Below, piece after piece: positions 49,015 to 61,400 of a DNA stretch of 64,000 bases; within the stretch, counting starts at the first letter, position 1, and every line of letters starts with the position of its first letter. The stretch covers positions 99,448,001-99,512,000 of the forward strand of contig JBITNC010000001.1 in the NCBI GenBank assembly GCA_050084985.1, written 5' to 3'. This stretch comes from Nageia nagi. Taxonomy: Eukaryota; Pinophyta. The translations under genes and the position numbers were made by a program. Under the pieces are notes generated by a model. It ran no database searches, was not told the DNA's origin, and saw nothing but the letters and a program-made list of their open reading frames with translations.

Positions 49015-50092
49015 TCAAGTTTACCCTTTGATATTCACAACATATTAACCAAGTTAATAATATATATAATACAAAATATGAGAAATTATGCCCATGGCAA
49101 TTGATTATTTTCTTCATCAATTTGATAGTTATAATATTGAAAATATTCAATTAATAAATAACAAATATGTTGATGCAATATCAAGTGCTTGTTCTTTGGC
49201 TCCTATTGAGACAAAATATAAAGAAACAATATTGAAAATCAAGCACCTAAATATTCCATCTTATGTTGATAGTGATATTGATATAGAAACATGTTGTATT
49301 ACTCAAGTACAAACTACTCCATCATGGTATGTCAATATTTATCAATACTTAAAATATCAAATAATCCCTTCGTATTTTGATAGAAATGAAAAGATAAGGT
49401 TAAAGGAGACATCCCTTACATATGTCATTATTAGTGAGGTTTTGTATAGAAGATCATTTTATGGATCTATTTTAATATGCCTTTATATCATGAAACTACA
49501 ACAACCCTTGATCAAGCACATGATGGTCTATGTGGAAGAAATTTCTTTGAAAAATATTGTACACTAAGCTCTTGCATATAGGGTACTATTATCCATAAAT
49601 CAAATAAGATTGTAAAAATTATGTAAAACATTATCTTCAATATAGAAAAAATTCTAATTTAGAGAAAATGCCAACACAAGATCTTAATCTAGTTATTTCA
49701 CCATGGCCTTTTACAATTTGGGGTATTGATTTAATTGGTTTGATTAATCCCCATTCAAGTGAAGGGAATAAATTCATAATTATACCTACTGATTATACTA
49801 TAAAGTGGGTATAGGTTTCAACAATGAATTTAGTAACACAAGAAAATATTATCAAGTTCCTTGTTGAAAATATTAGCCCAAATACATGTCAAGTAGGATA
49901 CTTGGTGCTAAAAGAGAACATCAATAAGATAGGTGCAAATAATAAAGTAAAAGGGAAGTTTTAACCAAATTCATTAGGACCATATGTTATAGTTGAAGCT
50001 ATAGGATTAAGATCTTGTATATTTTATTCAATGGATGGAAAATAAGAATTAAATAACTTTAATACCATGCACCTCAAATACTTCAATGCATA
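49015..50092 (+). pseudogene. Ty3/gypsy element B, RNase H end and integrase (right of LINE)
   Basis: The frame resumes with INQVNNIYNTKYEKL, shifts, then AIDYFLHQFDSYNIENIQLI and NNKYVDAISS (the second RNase H end). An open 159-codon frame (49088-49567) continues to DRNEKIRLKETSLTYVIISE, VLYRRSFYGSILICL and MMVYVEEIS, the linker and start of the integrase zinc domain. Near 49705 the core begins (WGIDLIGLINPHSSEGNKFI, with the first catalytic Asp). After FLVENI the middle of the core, with the second Asp and Glu, is deleted, and the C-terminal part follows: VGYLVLKENINKIG, SLGPYVIVEAIG and MHLKYFNA with a stop at about 50090. Confidence 0.7.
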
Positions 50093-51986
50093 AAATAGTA
50101 GATTCGTACCTCACACATCATGATGCATCTTTATAAGGTACTTGTAAAATACTATATATTTTAAATTTTCTATTATTTTCTACTTATTACACTTTATTGA
50201 TGTCATTCCTCTATTTATACAATGTCCATATCATGCCTTATGTGAAGAAAAAAGAGACAAGAAAATCCTATTTGTGAAAATCATCTTGCTAGGAAAAATA
50301 GGATACAAAAAATGGTTATGCTTACAACCATAAAAACATAATGTATGTAGACCATGGACATAAAATGCTAAGTCACTAATATCCATTGATATGGATAGTG
50401 AGAGTTCACTCACATAAATGAAAGTCAATGATAAAACTTATTGATTAACCTAAGGTAATAAGTAACTTGAACTTGTTCAAACAAAGTAATTCCTTGATAT
50501 AGGATACAAACTTGTTGTAAATTTATCTTTGGTATGAAGGTTGGTTCCTTATATATTTGGTTTTGAGTTTGAGGGGTAGAAAGTATAGAGATAGAAATGG
50601 ATAAGGTTTAAATAAGGTGAGTTAATGCCGCCATAGGAATTAGAGGGTTTCTGATTCTTTGGTACAAATAATGTCCAAATTTAACAAACACAAGTAGTAT
50701 TAGCTATTCATACTAGAAAAATGACTATAATACCTAACATCCTTAATCAAATCCATGAATTAATTAATTCCTAAGAGACATACAACTATTAACAACAACC
50801 CTAGAAGAATAAATATTTTATACACAATCCAATAGGGAAAATAATATGAGCTCACCATCCTAAAATATGAACAAAAAATATTCAAAGGGAACTATTTACC
50901 ATAAATATTTGACCTTTTATTTAGTAGAGGTCACTTGTATTTATAGGAAATATTTACAAAATTCATATGGCTTTCATATCTACTAAATTAATTTTAAAAC
51001 ATGATTTGTAAGGGCTCATTAATGTTGGATAAAATCTATATACTTTTTTGGTAGATATTTACATGTATATATGATTCTAAATCTAATCCTTGCAAGATTA
51101 GATTGATTTGGTGTTATTAAATGAAGATAATTATTCATTATTCTAAATCTATGGTTGTATTCTCTACTTTGAGTCATGTTTTGAGGTTTTCAACATTAAA
51201 TTTCTTATATTAGAGTGTTATCAATTGATATTTAGTTAGAACTAGAGTTTGATATGTTCAAACCTGATGTTTGTAGTTGGAATTTTCCATGATTTAATCA
51301 TGTTGGAGTTATTACAAAGTTTTTTATAGTATTCAACCACCTCTTATGACTATATCATTGGAAAAAAGGCAACTCAATTAGTAATTACCTCTATCCATGC
51401 TCCATTGATCAACTCAAAACATCAAGTTTGAGTAAGTCAGTTTCCTAATAATCCATTTTTCTTCAGTCTTAGGGTGATAAGTTTGAATCTATGGATAAAT
51501 ATTGGATTAAGGTTATTGAATATTTAATATTATTATTGACCCAATCTACAACTCATTTGATGATATATGCATTCATTCTAGGTCTATATGACAAGATCTA
51601 CATGTGTTCTATAGAATTTAAGGTGTGGGCTCTATCTTGATGACATCAAAATATCCAAGATGTGGAGTTGAATTCTAAAGACATATGGTAGTACTTATGA
51701 AGGATTTTCTTAATATTTCTTTTAATACTTTGGAGTGTAAAATTGGCTAGATGATATTGACATCTAAAAAACTTAATATTTTCTTCTTTTTTACTTTTTT
51801 AGGACTTAGAGTTGTTGTAGTGATGTCATCCTTCTATGGAGTGGAGATTGCTTTTGCTGAAGAGCCTAAGTGCTTATTCCATGGTACAGATATGTCCTAG
51901 TGATGTCATGTAATTTAGGATTTCCTATTGCATATTTTATATATGGAATACTCTTTATACCTTTAACATAGGTTATGGATTTCATG
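50093..51986. other. No gene recognised
   Basis: Downstream of gypsy B integrase and probably its 3' non-coding part. Short frames only; I could not identify a second LTR of gypsy B or a polypurine tract. Confidence 0.35.
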
Positions 51987-52690
51987 TTGATAATGTTAGA
52001 TACTATAGACACCTCAAAATGAACCTTTATGTACTTAATAAATCATTTTAATCCCTTAACATATTATTATGTAAAAAAGGATTAAAAATGTACAAAAAAG
52101 GTGTAGGCCATGTATTTGACCCTTGTGGATTATACAAGGGGTCAAAATATCAAATTCATGTAAACTTGTATCATATATAAAGGCATCATTTGATGACCTA
52201 TAAGCCATGAGCAGATCATGGGCAAATAATCATTTAAAGCTAATACAAGGATTATCAATTGAAGATCATTTGCAAGATTGTAATTTGCTTTATCTATCTA
52301 CATTATGCATGTATTATTTTGTAAGTTTGCATGTATATTCATAACTTGATTATTCACTAATTCATTGATCACTACATTCTTGTTCATGTTTGTAATTTCA
52401 CTGATATTATAGCACCAATGGTGTGCCAATTCTAAGATGTCAATGGCATACTTGTTCATGAATGTATGCTCTATCTTTTATGCATTTTATAATTACTGGA
52501 ATGAATATAGAATCTAAGTAAACATTATTATATTTTTTATACATGTTATTACCATATTTTTGATATATGCATCAATATTTACAAAGTAGAGCAATAGTGC
52601 ATTAATCAACCCCATTTGCATTAATTGCATTATTTGAGTACTACATTTAGTGAACCTAATTGCTTTATTTATCTTTCCCTAAAGGTGAGA
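51987..52690 (+). repeat. Candidate 5' LTR of gypsy element C
   Basis: Starts TGTTAGATACTATAGACACC and contains a TATA-like CATATATAAAGGCATC near 52171. It lies directly upstream of gypsy C gag (ATG at 52767). I see no clear primer-binding site, and its 3' partner is outside the window, so the right edge is a guess. Confidence 0.3.
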
Positions 52691-52766
52691 TCATGCTAAC
52701 CCTTCTTATTAGGATTAGGATACCAACACCATATATTTCTATCTTTAGGAAGCTAATGAAATTAAG

Positions 52767-54076
52767 ATGGATCAACTCACATCCATGCTTCAAGATCTAA
52801 ACATGAATATTTTGGTTTACGAAGGGAGATTGTTGTGAACAACAATGTAAGTTCCAAGTTGAGTAATCTAAGAGGTTCATATAATACCTCACCATCCAAT
52901 CCTAATGACTATGATGGCATTTTTATTTCACCCTTGATGGATGACATCCACAATTTTCCTATACTACTTGATCATAAGACCCCATGTTCAAGATGTTCAG
53001 TAGAGAACAAGATCCTAAGTAGCATCTCATTAGCTTTTAGGAGGAGTGCTTCTTGAAACTAGGTTTAGATGAAAGGTTAATGGCTAAATTCTTCCCAAGG
53101 ATTTTGAAATGTGATGCTAATCAATGGTTCTACTCTCTTCTTGATAAGTCTATTGATTCTTTCAAAACCTTATTTTGAATATTTATGGGTCAATACAAGC
53201 ATAATATTAAAGAATAAGGCAATATATAAAAATTATATGCACTTTGTCAAGAAAGAAATGAAATTATTGAGAAGTATGTCTTACACTTCAAAAAGGTATG
53301 GCAAAATAGTTGAGTTAAACTAGATGAATATGAGATTTGTGGCATATTTTGTGAATATATTATTCCTCTACTTCAATTGCATGCTTTTAGTGCTAAGGAT
53401 GTTAGTTTTAGTACTCTAGTTCAATAATTAGTGCAAAAAGAGAAAGTTTTATTATCTATAGGAGAGCTTAAATATACATCTAACAATTTTTCCAAAGATA
53501 ATAGGAAATCATATGCCAAGAAAGAGGAGAAACTATTAAATATAGAAGATAGACCCAATACTCCACCAAAGGCACAAAGACCTACTTCCTCAAAAGAGAC
53601 CAACTACACATTTCTAGTTCCACCAAGAATTATTTTGAGGGACTTAATGAATAAAGCCCTCCTACACCCACTTGAAAAATTTGATGATGATACCCCTTTG
53701 GGAAACTTATAATCACTGAAAAGGGCATGCTACAAACTTTTACAAAATATTGGAAGCAACTATCATAGCCATCATAGAACAAGGAAGGTACAAGATTGAT
53801 GAACATCCTACTAAACAAGGAGATGTAATAAATGTGGTCATAGTATTCAAAATTATGTGTGCTAAGTTGCAAAGAGGATGTCCATGCAATGTTCCAAATC
53901 CAATTACCATTAACCAAGTAAGTTTTCCACCTGATCCTAAAGTTTATAGTATGATTGATCAATTGAAAAATACACCAGCCAAGATTAACTTGTATGATCT
54001 CATTTCTACTTCTCAAGCTCATAGGGATGTTTTATATACTTTATTTAAGAATAAAACTATTCCTGCTAACATTTAA
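52767..54076 (+). pseudogene. Ty3/gypsy element C, gag
   Basis: ATG at 52767 starts MDQLTSMLQDLNMNI, then stops. The gag core is readable from 53080: MAKFFPRILKCDANQWFYSL, ERNEIIEKYVLHFKKVWQ and, after further stops, KEKVLLSIGELKYTSNNFSK (open 53431-53712). Another open stretch (53750-54076) ends FPPDPKVYSMIDQLKNTPAK and INLYDLISTSQAHRDVLYTL, the block that precedes protease in Tat/Ogre elements (I.L.DLL..S..HR..L...L). At least five stops interrupt the region. Confidence 0.6.
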
Positions 54077-54720
54077 ATGGCTACATTTTTTGAGAATATC
54101 CAAACCATTAGGGAAATGGACACTATCTCCTTTCACAAGTCTAAAATACTCAACCAAGAACTACTAGATGAGTGTGCAACTTTATATATAACCCCTATGG
54201 TAGATGAATGGGAAGTAAAAAGGACCATGGTAGATAATGGTTCAGCTATGAATGTGTGTTCTAACCATTTTTTGACTCAATTATAAGAAAAATGTGTAAC
54301 CATCCCCCCATTAGAAGAAGCTACTTTCAAAATTAGAGCCTATGATAGTTCTTCTAAGAAACCACTAGGCATAGCTACCATCATTATTACCACAAGAGTT
54401 AGAACTATTCCAGCCAAGTTTAAAGTAGTTGATTCCAAGTTGTCTTATAACATGATTTTAGGAAGACCTTGGATCCATGATATGAAAGTTGTTCCTTCTA
54501 CATTACATGGTAGATTTAAATTTGAATTCCAAGGAGAAGTACATATATTCTTAGCTAATCCTAAGCCATATATATTATGTAATGCTGCTAACTTTAAGGA
54601 GATGGCCTTGGTTCCATAACTTTTCAAAATAGAACCCTTGGATGATCCCACATCTAGGTAAAATATATATAAATAGGCGCAAATCATAGAAATTTGTATG
54701 GGAACTTGCAAAATAGATGA
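54077..54720 (+). pseudogene. Ty3/gypsy element C, aspartic protease
   Basis: The open frame 54077-54286 contains LYITPMVDEWEVKRTMVDNG, with the active-site Asp at 54233-54235 in VDNGSAMNVCS (usual Tat form VDGGSSLNIC). After a TAA the frame continues: ATFKIRAYDSSSKKPLG, RTIPAKFKVVDSKLSYNMIL and GRPWIHDMKVVPSTLHGR. YN..LGRPWIH is the second signature of the Tat/Ogre protease. It would cut the gag-pol precursor; here it is broken. Confidence 0.75.
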
Positions 54721-55618
54721 TACAAACTTATTTTAATGCATTAAAGACTCAAAAAAACCTTAAATATTGGCTATTTCAAGCCACTAGCATTATGCTATTC
54801 TACATACAAGGCACCAACACCAGACACATTGAACTAGTCTTCTGAAGGTGATGTCCCTACATCTTCCAAATCAAGTAAAACCTTTCTTTATACTTTTGTT
54901 AAAAAATATATAGTTAATAATTGCAAGTATAGAGGAAGAGATTTAGGTAAAACTAAGCAAGTTATGTCTGATTTTTCTATTTTTCTAAAAACATAGCTTA
55001 CTAAGATAGGTCTAGGTAGTAATGGATAGGTCAAATAAAAATGGGATCCCATATAATTTATCAAAACATCTAATGTGATAAAATTATCTGATGAAATTGA
55101 TGAAGATATATGGATTGATCATAGCTTTCTTCTTGTCTTTGATTATTTCAGTACTAATGATGATTTTCTTGAATACTTGGGGGCACATTTAGAATTGCCC
55201 AAGTCTAACAAAAAACATCATGCCTCTTATATGCTTCACGAATATGCTTACTTTAGCCAAGAGGTCAATTTTCATGATGTGTTACAAGATCAAACCTTAG
55301 AATAAGCAAAGATTATTGATCCTATTATAGAGGATTTGCCATCATTATTACCAAAAAAGAAGGATCTCACCCTCCCACAAGAAGAGTTGCTAAACATTAA
55401 CATTAGCACTATAGATAAGGAGAGATTGCTTCAAATTGGAGTAGCCCTAGCCTCTTAAAAGAAAGAATGGTACAAATCTAAATTCATCACATTCTAAAAA
55501 CTTTGCTTAGTCTTATGATGATATGCCTAGGCTAGATCCTTCATTTGTTATGCATAGTTTTCTATTAAAAGAAAATGCCAAATAAATTAAGAAAAATCCT
55601 AGAAAAAATGCATTCTTT
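54721..55618 (+). pseudogene. Ty3/gypsy element C, protease-RT linker and start of RT
   Basis: Open stretch 55075-55305 (MIKLSDEIDEDIWIDHSFLL) is linker of no known domain. Near 55500-55618 the frame reads NFAQSYDDMPRLDPSFVMHS (taking one TAG as Gln), then LLKENAK and NPRKMHSF. This is the start of gypsy RT (FAWSY.DMPGLDP.IV.H.L.....P..Q..R..HP). The gene is cut here by copia element 1. The conserved His-Pro after RKM is split, and the Pro reappears as the first codon after the 3' LTR at 63308. Confidence 0.7.
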
Positions 55619-56777
55619 TGTTGAGCATGTGTGATTGTCATTGTTGTCAACACATGGTTTTGGCTGTGTCTTCATGTAGTAGTATGGTAGTAGTATGATG
55701 GTCCATTTACAATCCTGTTTGCCCCTTTCTGAAACCCCTCAAGGAGACATCTTTAAGTTTCTTTTTTTCAGGATTATGACATCAGCAAGGACATCGTAGG
55801 AAGCATTTTACTCTACTTCCGGAGTCCAGAGAAGATGACATTACTATTTGGTGTTGAAAAGTCCAAAAGGCCACACAGATACATTGGAACTCTCTTCCAG
55901 AGTCCGGAGATGATGACTCATGGTGTATACAATAAACATTCGGTAAGCTAGTCAATCTCTAGGCTATAGAAAGAGACTCCAGAACTAAGGCTAGACAAAA
56001 AAGAGAAACCTAGAACTACCATTATGAAGAAGAAAAGAGTCCAGGATTATCAAAAATAATTAGATACTGTCAAATCTCCAAAATTAGTGGAGGAAGAGCT
56101 ATACTTGTCTGAACAACTCCGTTTGAGCAATAGGAGCATTCTCAGTTACAGCAGTTGCAGTCTCAGATAGTGAACTCTCTTTAGTGCAGGAGCAGTTACA
56201 AATAAAGATTTCTTTTCAGTTTGTTTTTGATAACGTGTCATGATAGGAATGGATGTGAAGAGTGCATGGTAGATTATGTGAAAATTAGCGAGTAGAGCAG
56301 GGTGGTAAAGGGGGTAATAGCATGGAAGAGGGGTGTATTAGGAGTATGTGAAGTGAGCAAACAAATATGCAGATAGGATAGTGATTGTTTAACTATGTTA
56401 CTTTGGAGCTGTGTGCAGAGATCAAACAATGAGCATTAGAGCTAGACCATTGAGGGTCTTCTAGAACTGTATTCTTTCCTCCTTTTTGAATGTTGTATCA
56501 AGTGGGTGCTTGAGAGCTGGAGTTGGTGCTCCAAGCAGTAGGTGTTGCTATTTTTAAAGTGGTAGTTGGTGCTACCCTTCATAGTTGGTGCTGTGAATCT
56601 GTAAGCTTTCTTTAATGACTGGATTTGGATTAGAGTCCAAGCAGTCATTTTTAGGGATGTAGCCAATCTAGTGAACCTCGTTATATCTGGTGTTCTATGA
56701 TGTACTTGGTGTGCTTACTCAATTTTCTCTAGATTTTAATCTATCTTTGTTTAAGAAGTGTCACTCAAAGTCCAACA
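55619..56777 (+). repeat. 5' LTR of copia element 1
   Basis: 1159 bp, TGTTGAGCATG...AGTCCAACA. The last 300 bp carry five GTTGGTGCT-like motifs (starting about 56503, 56522, 56541, 56565 and 56584), roughly 19 bp apart. The first 340 bp differ from the 3' LTR at about 9% of positions and the rest at about 5%, by hand count. Antisense short frames inside are not genes. Confidence 0.92.
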
Positions 56778-56779
56778 TT

Positions 56780-56790
56780 TGGTATCAGAG
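56780..56790 (+). promoter_or_regulatory. Primer-binding site of copia element 1
   Basis: TGGTATCAGAG two bases after the 5' LTR. It is complementary to the 3' end of plant initiator tRNA-Met, the standard copia primer. Confidence 0.9.
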
Positions 56791-56841
56791 ATAAGTTCCT
56801 ATTTAGGCTATAACAGCTAAGGAGATCCTGGTAGTGGCACT

Positions 56842-58640
56842 ATGGCAAGCAGAGAAGGTTTCTCATCTAACAAGGCACCTCTCTTTGATGGAACCAATTA
56901 TGCTTTCTGGAAAATTTGAATGAAGACTTATCTCAGTGCATTGGGTTTTGGTACTTGGGATGTTGTTAAAAGGGGTTACACTCCTCCCCCTACAGGTCCA
57001 TCAGATGAAGCAAAAAGAAAGACATTTGAATGTGATGCAAAAGAAAGAAATGCTCTAATGTGTGGTCTTATGGACAGTGAACTGGTGAAAGTTATGGCAT
57101 GCAAATTTGCAAAAGAAATATGGAATAAGTTGAAGAGCATTCACGAAGGAGATGATAAAGTCAAGGAAGCAAAACGCCAAACTCATAGAGCTCAATTTGA
57201 AGTTCTAAAGATGAATGAAGATGAAACCATCGAAGCATACATGTTGAGAGTAAATGAAATTACTAATGCAATCATAGGTCTTGGGGAAGAAATTGAAGAT
57301 CATGTCATCATGAAAAAGGTACTACGATCTCTCACATCTCGCTTTGATTCAAAGGTGTCTGCTATTGAAGAAGCAAAAAATTTGAGAACTTTCAGCATGG
57401 ATGAAATGCATGGATCACTGACTACTTATGAAATGAGGATCAGAAAAGTAAAACATTCAAAAAAGGAAGCAGCATTTAAAGCCAATAATAGTACCAAAGC
57501 CAAAATAGATTCTGACGATGAGGAACAATTTGATGGAGCAGAAGCAAATTTTGTTAGAAAGATAAAAAGGGGAAAAGGTAAATATAAAGGTAAGCTGCCA
57601 TTTAAATGTTTGAACTATGGTGGTATTGGTCATTTCATTTCAAAATGTCCATATAGAAAAATTGATAAAGATGATCAAGAATCATATTTTGAGAAAAACC
57701 ACAAAATGAAATCTCATGCTCGAAATAGAAGGTCAAATAGATAGAGCTTCATATCTAGAAATGAAGGCTCCACTGATGATGATTCCAGTAATGAATCAGA
57801 AAAAGAATACAATGGAGCATTATTTATGGCATTTGAAGAGAAACTGAATGAAGATAATCAAAATGACCAAGAACATAAAAAAGAAGAGACGGATGAAGAA
57901 AATGACTGTGAGATTGAGGTTGATCTTGAAGAAGAACTAATAACAGCATTGAATGAACTGGATAAAGAAATAAAGAAAAATAAGAAACTCTCAAAAAGGT
58001 TTGATGATGCAAGTAATATTATAGAAAACTTAAAAATAGAAGTGGAAGAATCTAAGAGGATAAATGAGAGTTTGGAGGAATAGCTTCTTGTGAAATTTAA
58101 AAATTACAGTAAGCTTGAAGAGGAAATAACTAGGCTACGTATGCAACTAGAGGAATTCACCAAGAAAATTAGCTCTTTTGAATATCTAGAAGGAAGGTCG
58201 ACTAAACTCAGCGAAATCATTAACAGTCAAAGAATGTTTTCTGATAAATCTAGTCTGGGATATGAACAAGGACAATCTTCCAATGACATAAAAAGGGAAA
58301 ACATAAAAGAAACCAAGAAGAAGGAAGATAGCTTAGGATTGGAGGATGATGGCCTCACTCAAGTGCATTCCAGAAGAAGACCCTATGCAAGACCAAGAAG
58401 TACTCAGCAATATAATAGCTACATCCCTCCCTTCAATGGATACTATTTCAAATGCAATGCGTATGGACACAAAATTTTTAAATGTAAGTATAATATCACT
58501 CCAAGAACCTTTGTTACTAGGAATGCATTCAGCCCACTAATGGAGTATCTAGTTAAGTGTTACAACTGTCATGAATATGGACACATTACCAGATTCTGCA
58601 GAAATAATCATGGCATGAGGTTCTTTCCATCGAGATAATT
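56842..58640 (+). pseudogene. copia element 1 gag
   Basis: ATG at 56842 gives MASREGFSSNKAPLFDGTNY, AFWKI, then TGA at 56917 (expected Arg, CGA). The frame continues as MKTYLSALGFGTWDVVKRGY, RNALMCGLMDSELVKVMACK, TIEAYMLRVNEITN and LTSRFDSKVSAIEEAK, a UBN2-type copia gag. Three zinc knuckles follow: C-LNY-GGIGHFISKC (57607, second Cys changed to Tyr), YFKCNAYGHKIFKC (58444, first Cys changed to Tyr) and CYNCHEYGHITRFC (58558, intact). A Glu/Lys-rich stretch (about 57826-58200) between the knuckles is probably coiled. More stops lie at 57742, 58081 and 58636. Gag forms the particle and packages RNA. Confidence 0.88.
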
Positions 58641-59004
58641 TCCTTCCATAAGACAGAATAAATAGTTTCAGAGCAGTCATCCATAGGAAGAAGAAAAGTA
58701 TAATAAAAAACAAGAAGCTGAAATAAAAGTAAAACAAGTCTAGAAAGAAAAGGAGAAACTCAGAGAGGATAAAGAGTCTTTAATCATTCAAACAACATTG
58801 AAAGCTCAAGACAAACCATCACCATGGATATTAGACAGTGGATGCTCAAGTCACATGATAGGTGATAAGAAGAAATTTCAAAAACTATAGGAATATGAAG
58901 GTGGGTCAGTAAGATTTAGAAACAATGATGGTGCATAGATTATCGGTAAAGGGACAGTCAAAATAAATGACGATAACATCATATCTGAAGAGGTATTATT
59001 TGTT
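58641..59004 (+). pseudogene. copia element 1 protease
   Basis: In the same frame as gag: PWILDSGCSSHMIGDKKKF, with the catalytic DSG at 58834-58842, then GKGTVKINDDNII and EEVLFVVGLKHNLLSISQIC. Stops at 58663, 58684, 58741, 58888 and 58936 are TAG and most can be explained as former CAG. The aspartic protease releases the pol enzymes. Confidence 0.85.
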
Positions 59005-60175
59005 GTGGGACTGAAGCATAATTTGTTGAGCATCAGTCAAATATGTGACAAAGAAAATGATGTAATTTTCAAAAAGCATGGCTGTGAGATCCGAAGGGCA
59101 AATAGTGGTAGACTTGTAGCAGTTGGTACAAGAACCTGTGGTAATTTATACACCTTATCAGATATTTCAAAGGGATCATGTCTTCTAGGCAAGGAGAGTG
59201 ATGATTGGCTATGGCATAAGAGATTGGGACACATCTATTTTAAAAACTTGATGAACATTTGCTCAAAAAGAGTAATAAGAGATATGCCTAGTATCAGCAA
59301 ACCAGCAAATGATATTTGTGATTCATGCCAAAGGGGAAAGCAAACTCGGGCAAAGTTCAAAGTGAAAGAATATCACACAAGCAGACCATTGGAAATCATA
59401 CACACCAACCTATGCGGACCAATGAGAACACAAAGCATCAATGGAGATAAGTATTTTATCCTGTTCATAGATGATTATTCAAGAATGACTTGGGTGCAAT
59501 TTTTGAAACATAAATCTGAAGCTTTTGAAATGTTCAAAGCATTTAAAAATCAAGTAGAAAATTAGATAGAGAGGAGAATTAAATGTCTTCGCTCAGACAG
59601 AGGAGGTGAGTTCACTTCTAATGAGTTTTTTGAGTTTTGCATACAACACGGAATTAAAAGATAATTCTCTGCAGTAAGAACTCCATAACAAAATGGAGTA
59701 GTTGAAAGAAAAAAATAGAGCAGTACAAGAAATGGCTCAAACTATGCTGATAGAAAGCAAGGTTGTTGATAGGTTTTGGAAAGAAGCAGTGCATACTGCA
59801 GTGCATATTCAAAATAGATGTATGATTCGACCACATGAGGATAGAACACCATATGAATTATGGTTTGGAAGAAAAGCTACAGTGAGGCACTTCAAGATCT
59901 TTGGCAGTAAATGCTATATCAAGAGAATAGAAGAAAATTTAGGAAAGTTTGAGGATAGATCTGATGAAGGTATCTTTCTTGGTTACTCTTCGAAGAGCAA
60001 AGCATACAGGTGTTACAATAAAAGGACAAAAATAATCATTGATAGTGTTGATGTTCGTGTTGATGAGCAAAGAGATCTTCCTAAGAGAAATGATGATGAT
60101 GATCTTCCTACCTATCAAGATTCAATTGAAGAAGACAAAAAGAATAAAAACAAATCTAAGCCTCCTGTACAATAA
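59005..60175 (+). pseudogene. copia element 1 integrase
   Basis: The open part 59005-59565 includes the GAG-pre-integrase zinc domain: WHKRLGHIYFKNLM...ICDSCQRGKQTRAKF (His, His, Cys, Cys). Then come IIHTNLCGPMRTQSINGDKY and FIDDYSRMTWVQFLKHK. The first catalytic Asp (usual HTDLCGP) is Asn, codon AAC at 59407-59409. The second Asp is at 59596-59598 (LRSDRGGEF) and the Glu at 59704-59706 (VVERK). Stops lie at 59563, 59662 and 59686. A seventh A in the run 59709-59715 shifts the frame, and KNRAVQEMAQTMLIESK continues in the next frame to LWFGRKATVRHFKIFGSKCY and GIFLGYSSKSKAYRCYN, the conserved C-terminal part. A stop follows at 60173. Confidence 0.88.
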
Positions 60176-61400
60176 TCAAAAGTAAAGAAACTAGAAGATT
60201 CAAATTCACCAAGTAACCCAAATAGTGTTTCAGAAAATGAGGCGAAAGAAGATGAAAATTCAAAAACTCCACCAAATAGATGGCACAAGGATCATCCATA
60301 AGAGCAAATCATCGGTGAGTTTCATACAGGCATCCAAACTCGTAGAGGGGTTTCATGCACCTATTCTCTCCTATCCAATATAGAGCCTAAAAATGTCTCA
60401 AAAGCTAGCCAACATGAAAGCTGGATGAAAGCAATGGAGGAAGAACTCACTCAAATTGAAAAGAATGAAACATGGGAACTCGTTCCTAGACCAGCCAACA
60501 AAAATGTGATTGGCACAAAGTGGGTTTTTTGCAATAAGTTGAATGAAGATGGGATAGTGGTTCGAAATAAAGCTAGACTTGTCTGTAAGGGATATGCTCA
60601 AGTTGAAGGAATTGATTTTGAAGAAACTTTTGCACCTGTGGCCAAATTAGAAGCTATTCACATGTTTTTAGCTTTTGCACTGTATAAAGACTTTACAATT
60701 TATCAAATGGATGTAAAATCAACCTTTCTAAATGGCAAAATTAAGGAAGAAGTCTATATTGAATAGCCAGATGGTTTCCAATTGGGAGAGAATCCTAATC
60801 TGGTATGCAAACTAAAGAAGGCTCTATATGGTTTAAAACAGGCACCTCGAGCATGGTACTCCAGACTTGATACATATCTTCAGCAGTAAGGCTTTAGAAA
60901 AGGAATGGTGGATAGCAATTTATACATTAAATCAAAAAAGGAAAATCAGCTAATTATTATTGTCTATGTAGATGATATAATTTTTGGAGGAAGCAAGAAT
61001 GAGCTATGTAAAACTTTTGCTAACAACATGCAAATAGAATTCGAGATGTCTATGATAGGTGAGCTTGCATTTTTTCTTGGCTTACAAATCAATCAGTTGA
61101 AGAATGGCATGTTCATTTCTCAAACCAAGTATGTTAAGGAGATGCTGAAGAAGTTTACCATAGAAGACTGTAAACCTGTGAGCACCCCTATGAAGATAGG
61201 TTACAAATTAAGTAAGGATGATAAAGCACCAATAGTAGATCAAACACAATATAGATCAATGATTGGAAGTTTATTATATTTGACAGCTACTAGACCAGAT
61301 ATTCTTCAAGCAGTATGTATGGTTGCTCGATTTCAAGCAAATCCCAAAGAAACACATGTTATTACAGTAAAGAGAATATTCAAATATCTCAAAGGTATAG
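60176..61400 (+). pseudogene. copia element 1 reverse transcriptase
   Basis: Frame after the shift: [108 protein letters not shown] and IIIVYVDDIIFGGSKNELCK. This is a complete set of copia RT blocks with the catalytic YVDD intact (about 60965). It ends with KPVSTPMKIGYKLSKDD and MIGSLLYLTATRPDI. Stops at 60299, 60764 and 60887 are TAA or TAG. It converts element RNA to DNA; it is inactive here only through stops. Confidence 0.9.

Noticed and set aside
51300-51980. Possible gypsy integrase fragment upstream of gypsy C
   Set aside because: The readable residues do not line up with any integrase block.
56442-56666. Minus-strand frame (MATSLKMTAW...) found in both copia element 1 LTRs, with a similar one at 43104-43313
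   Set aside because: It is antisense to the LTR and is repeated only because the LTR is. I see no coding signature, although its retention might deserve a glance.
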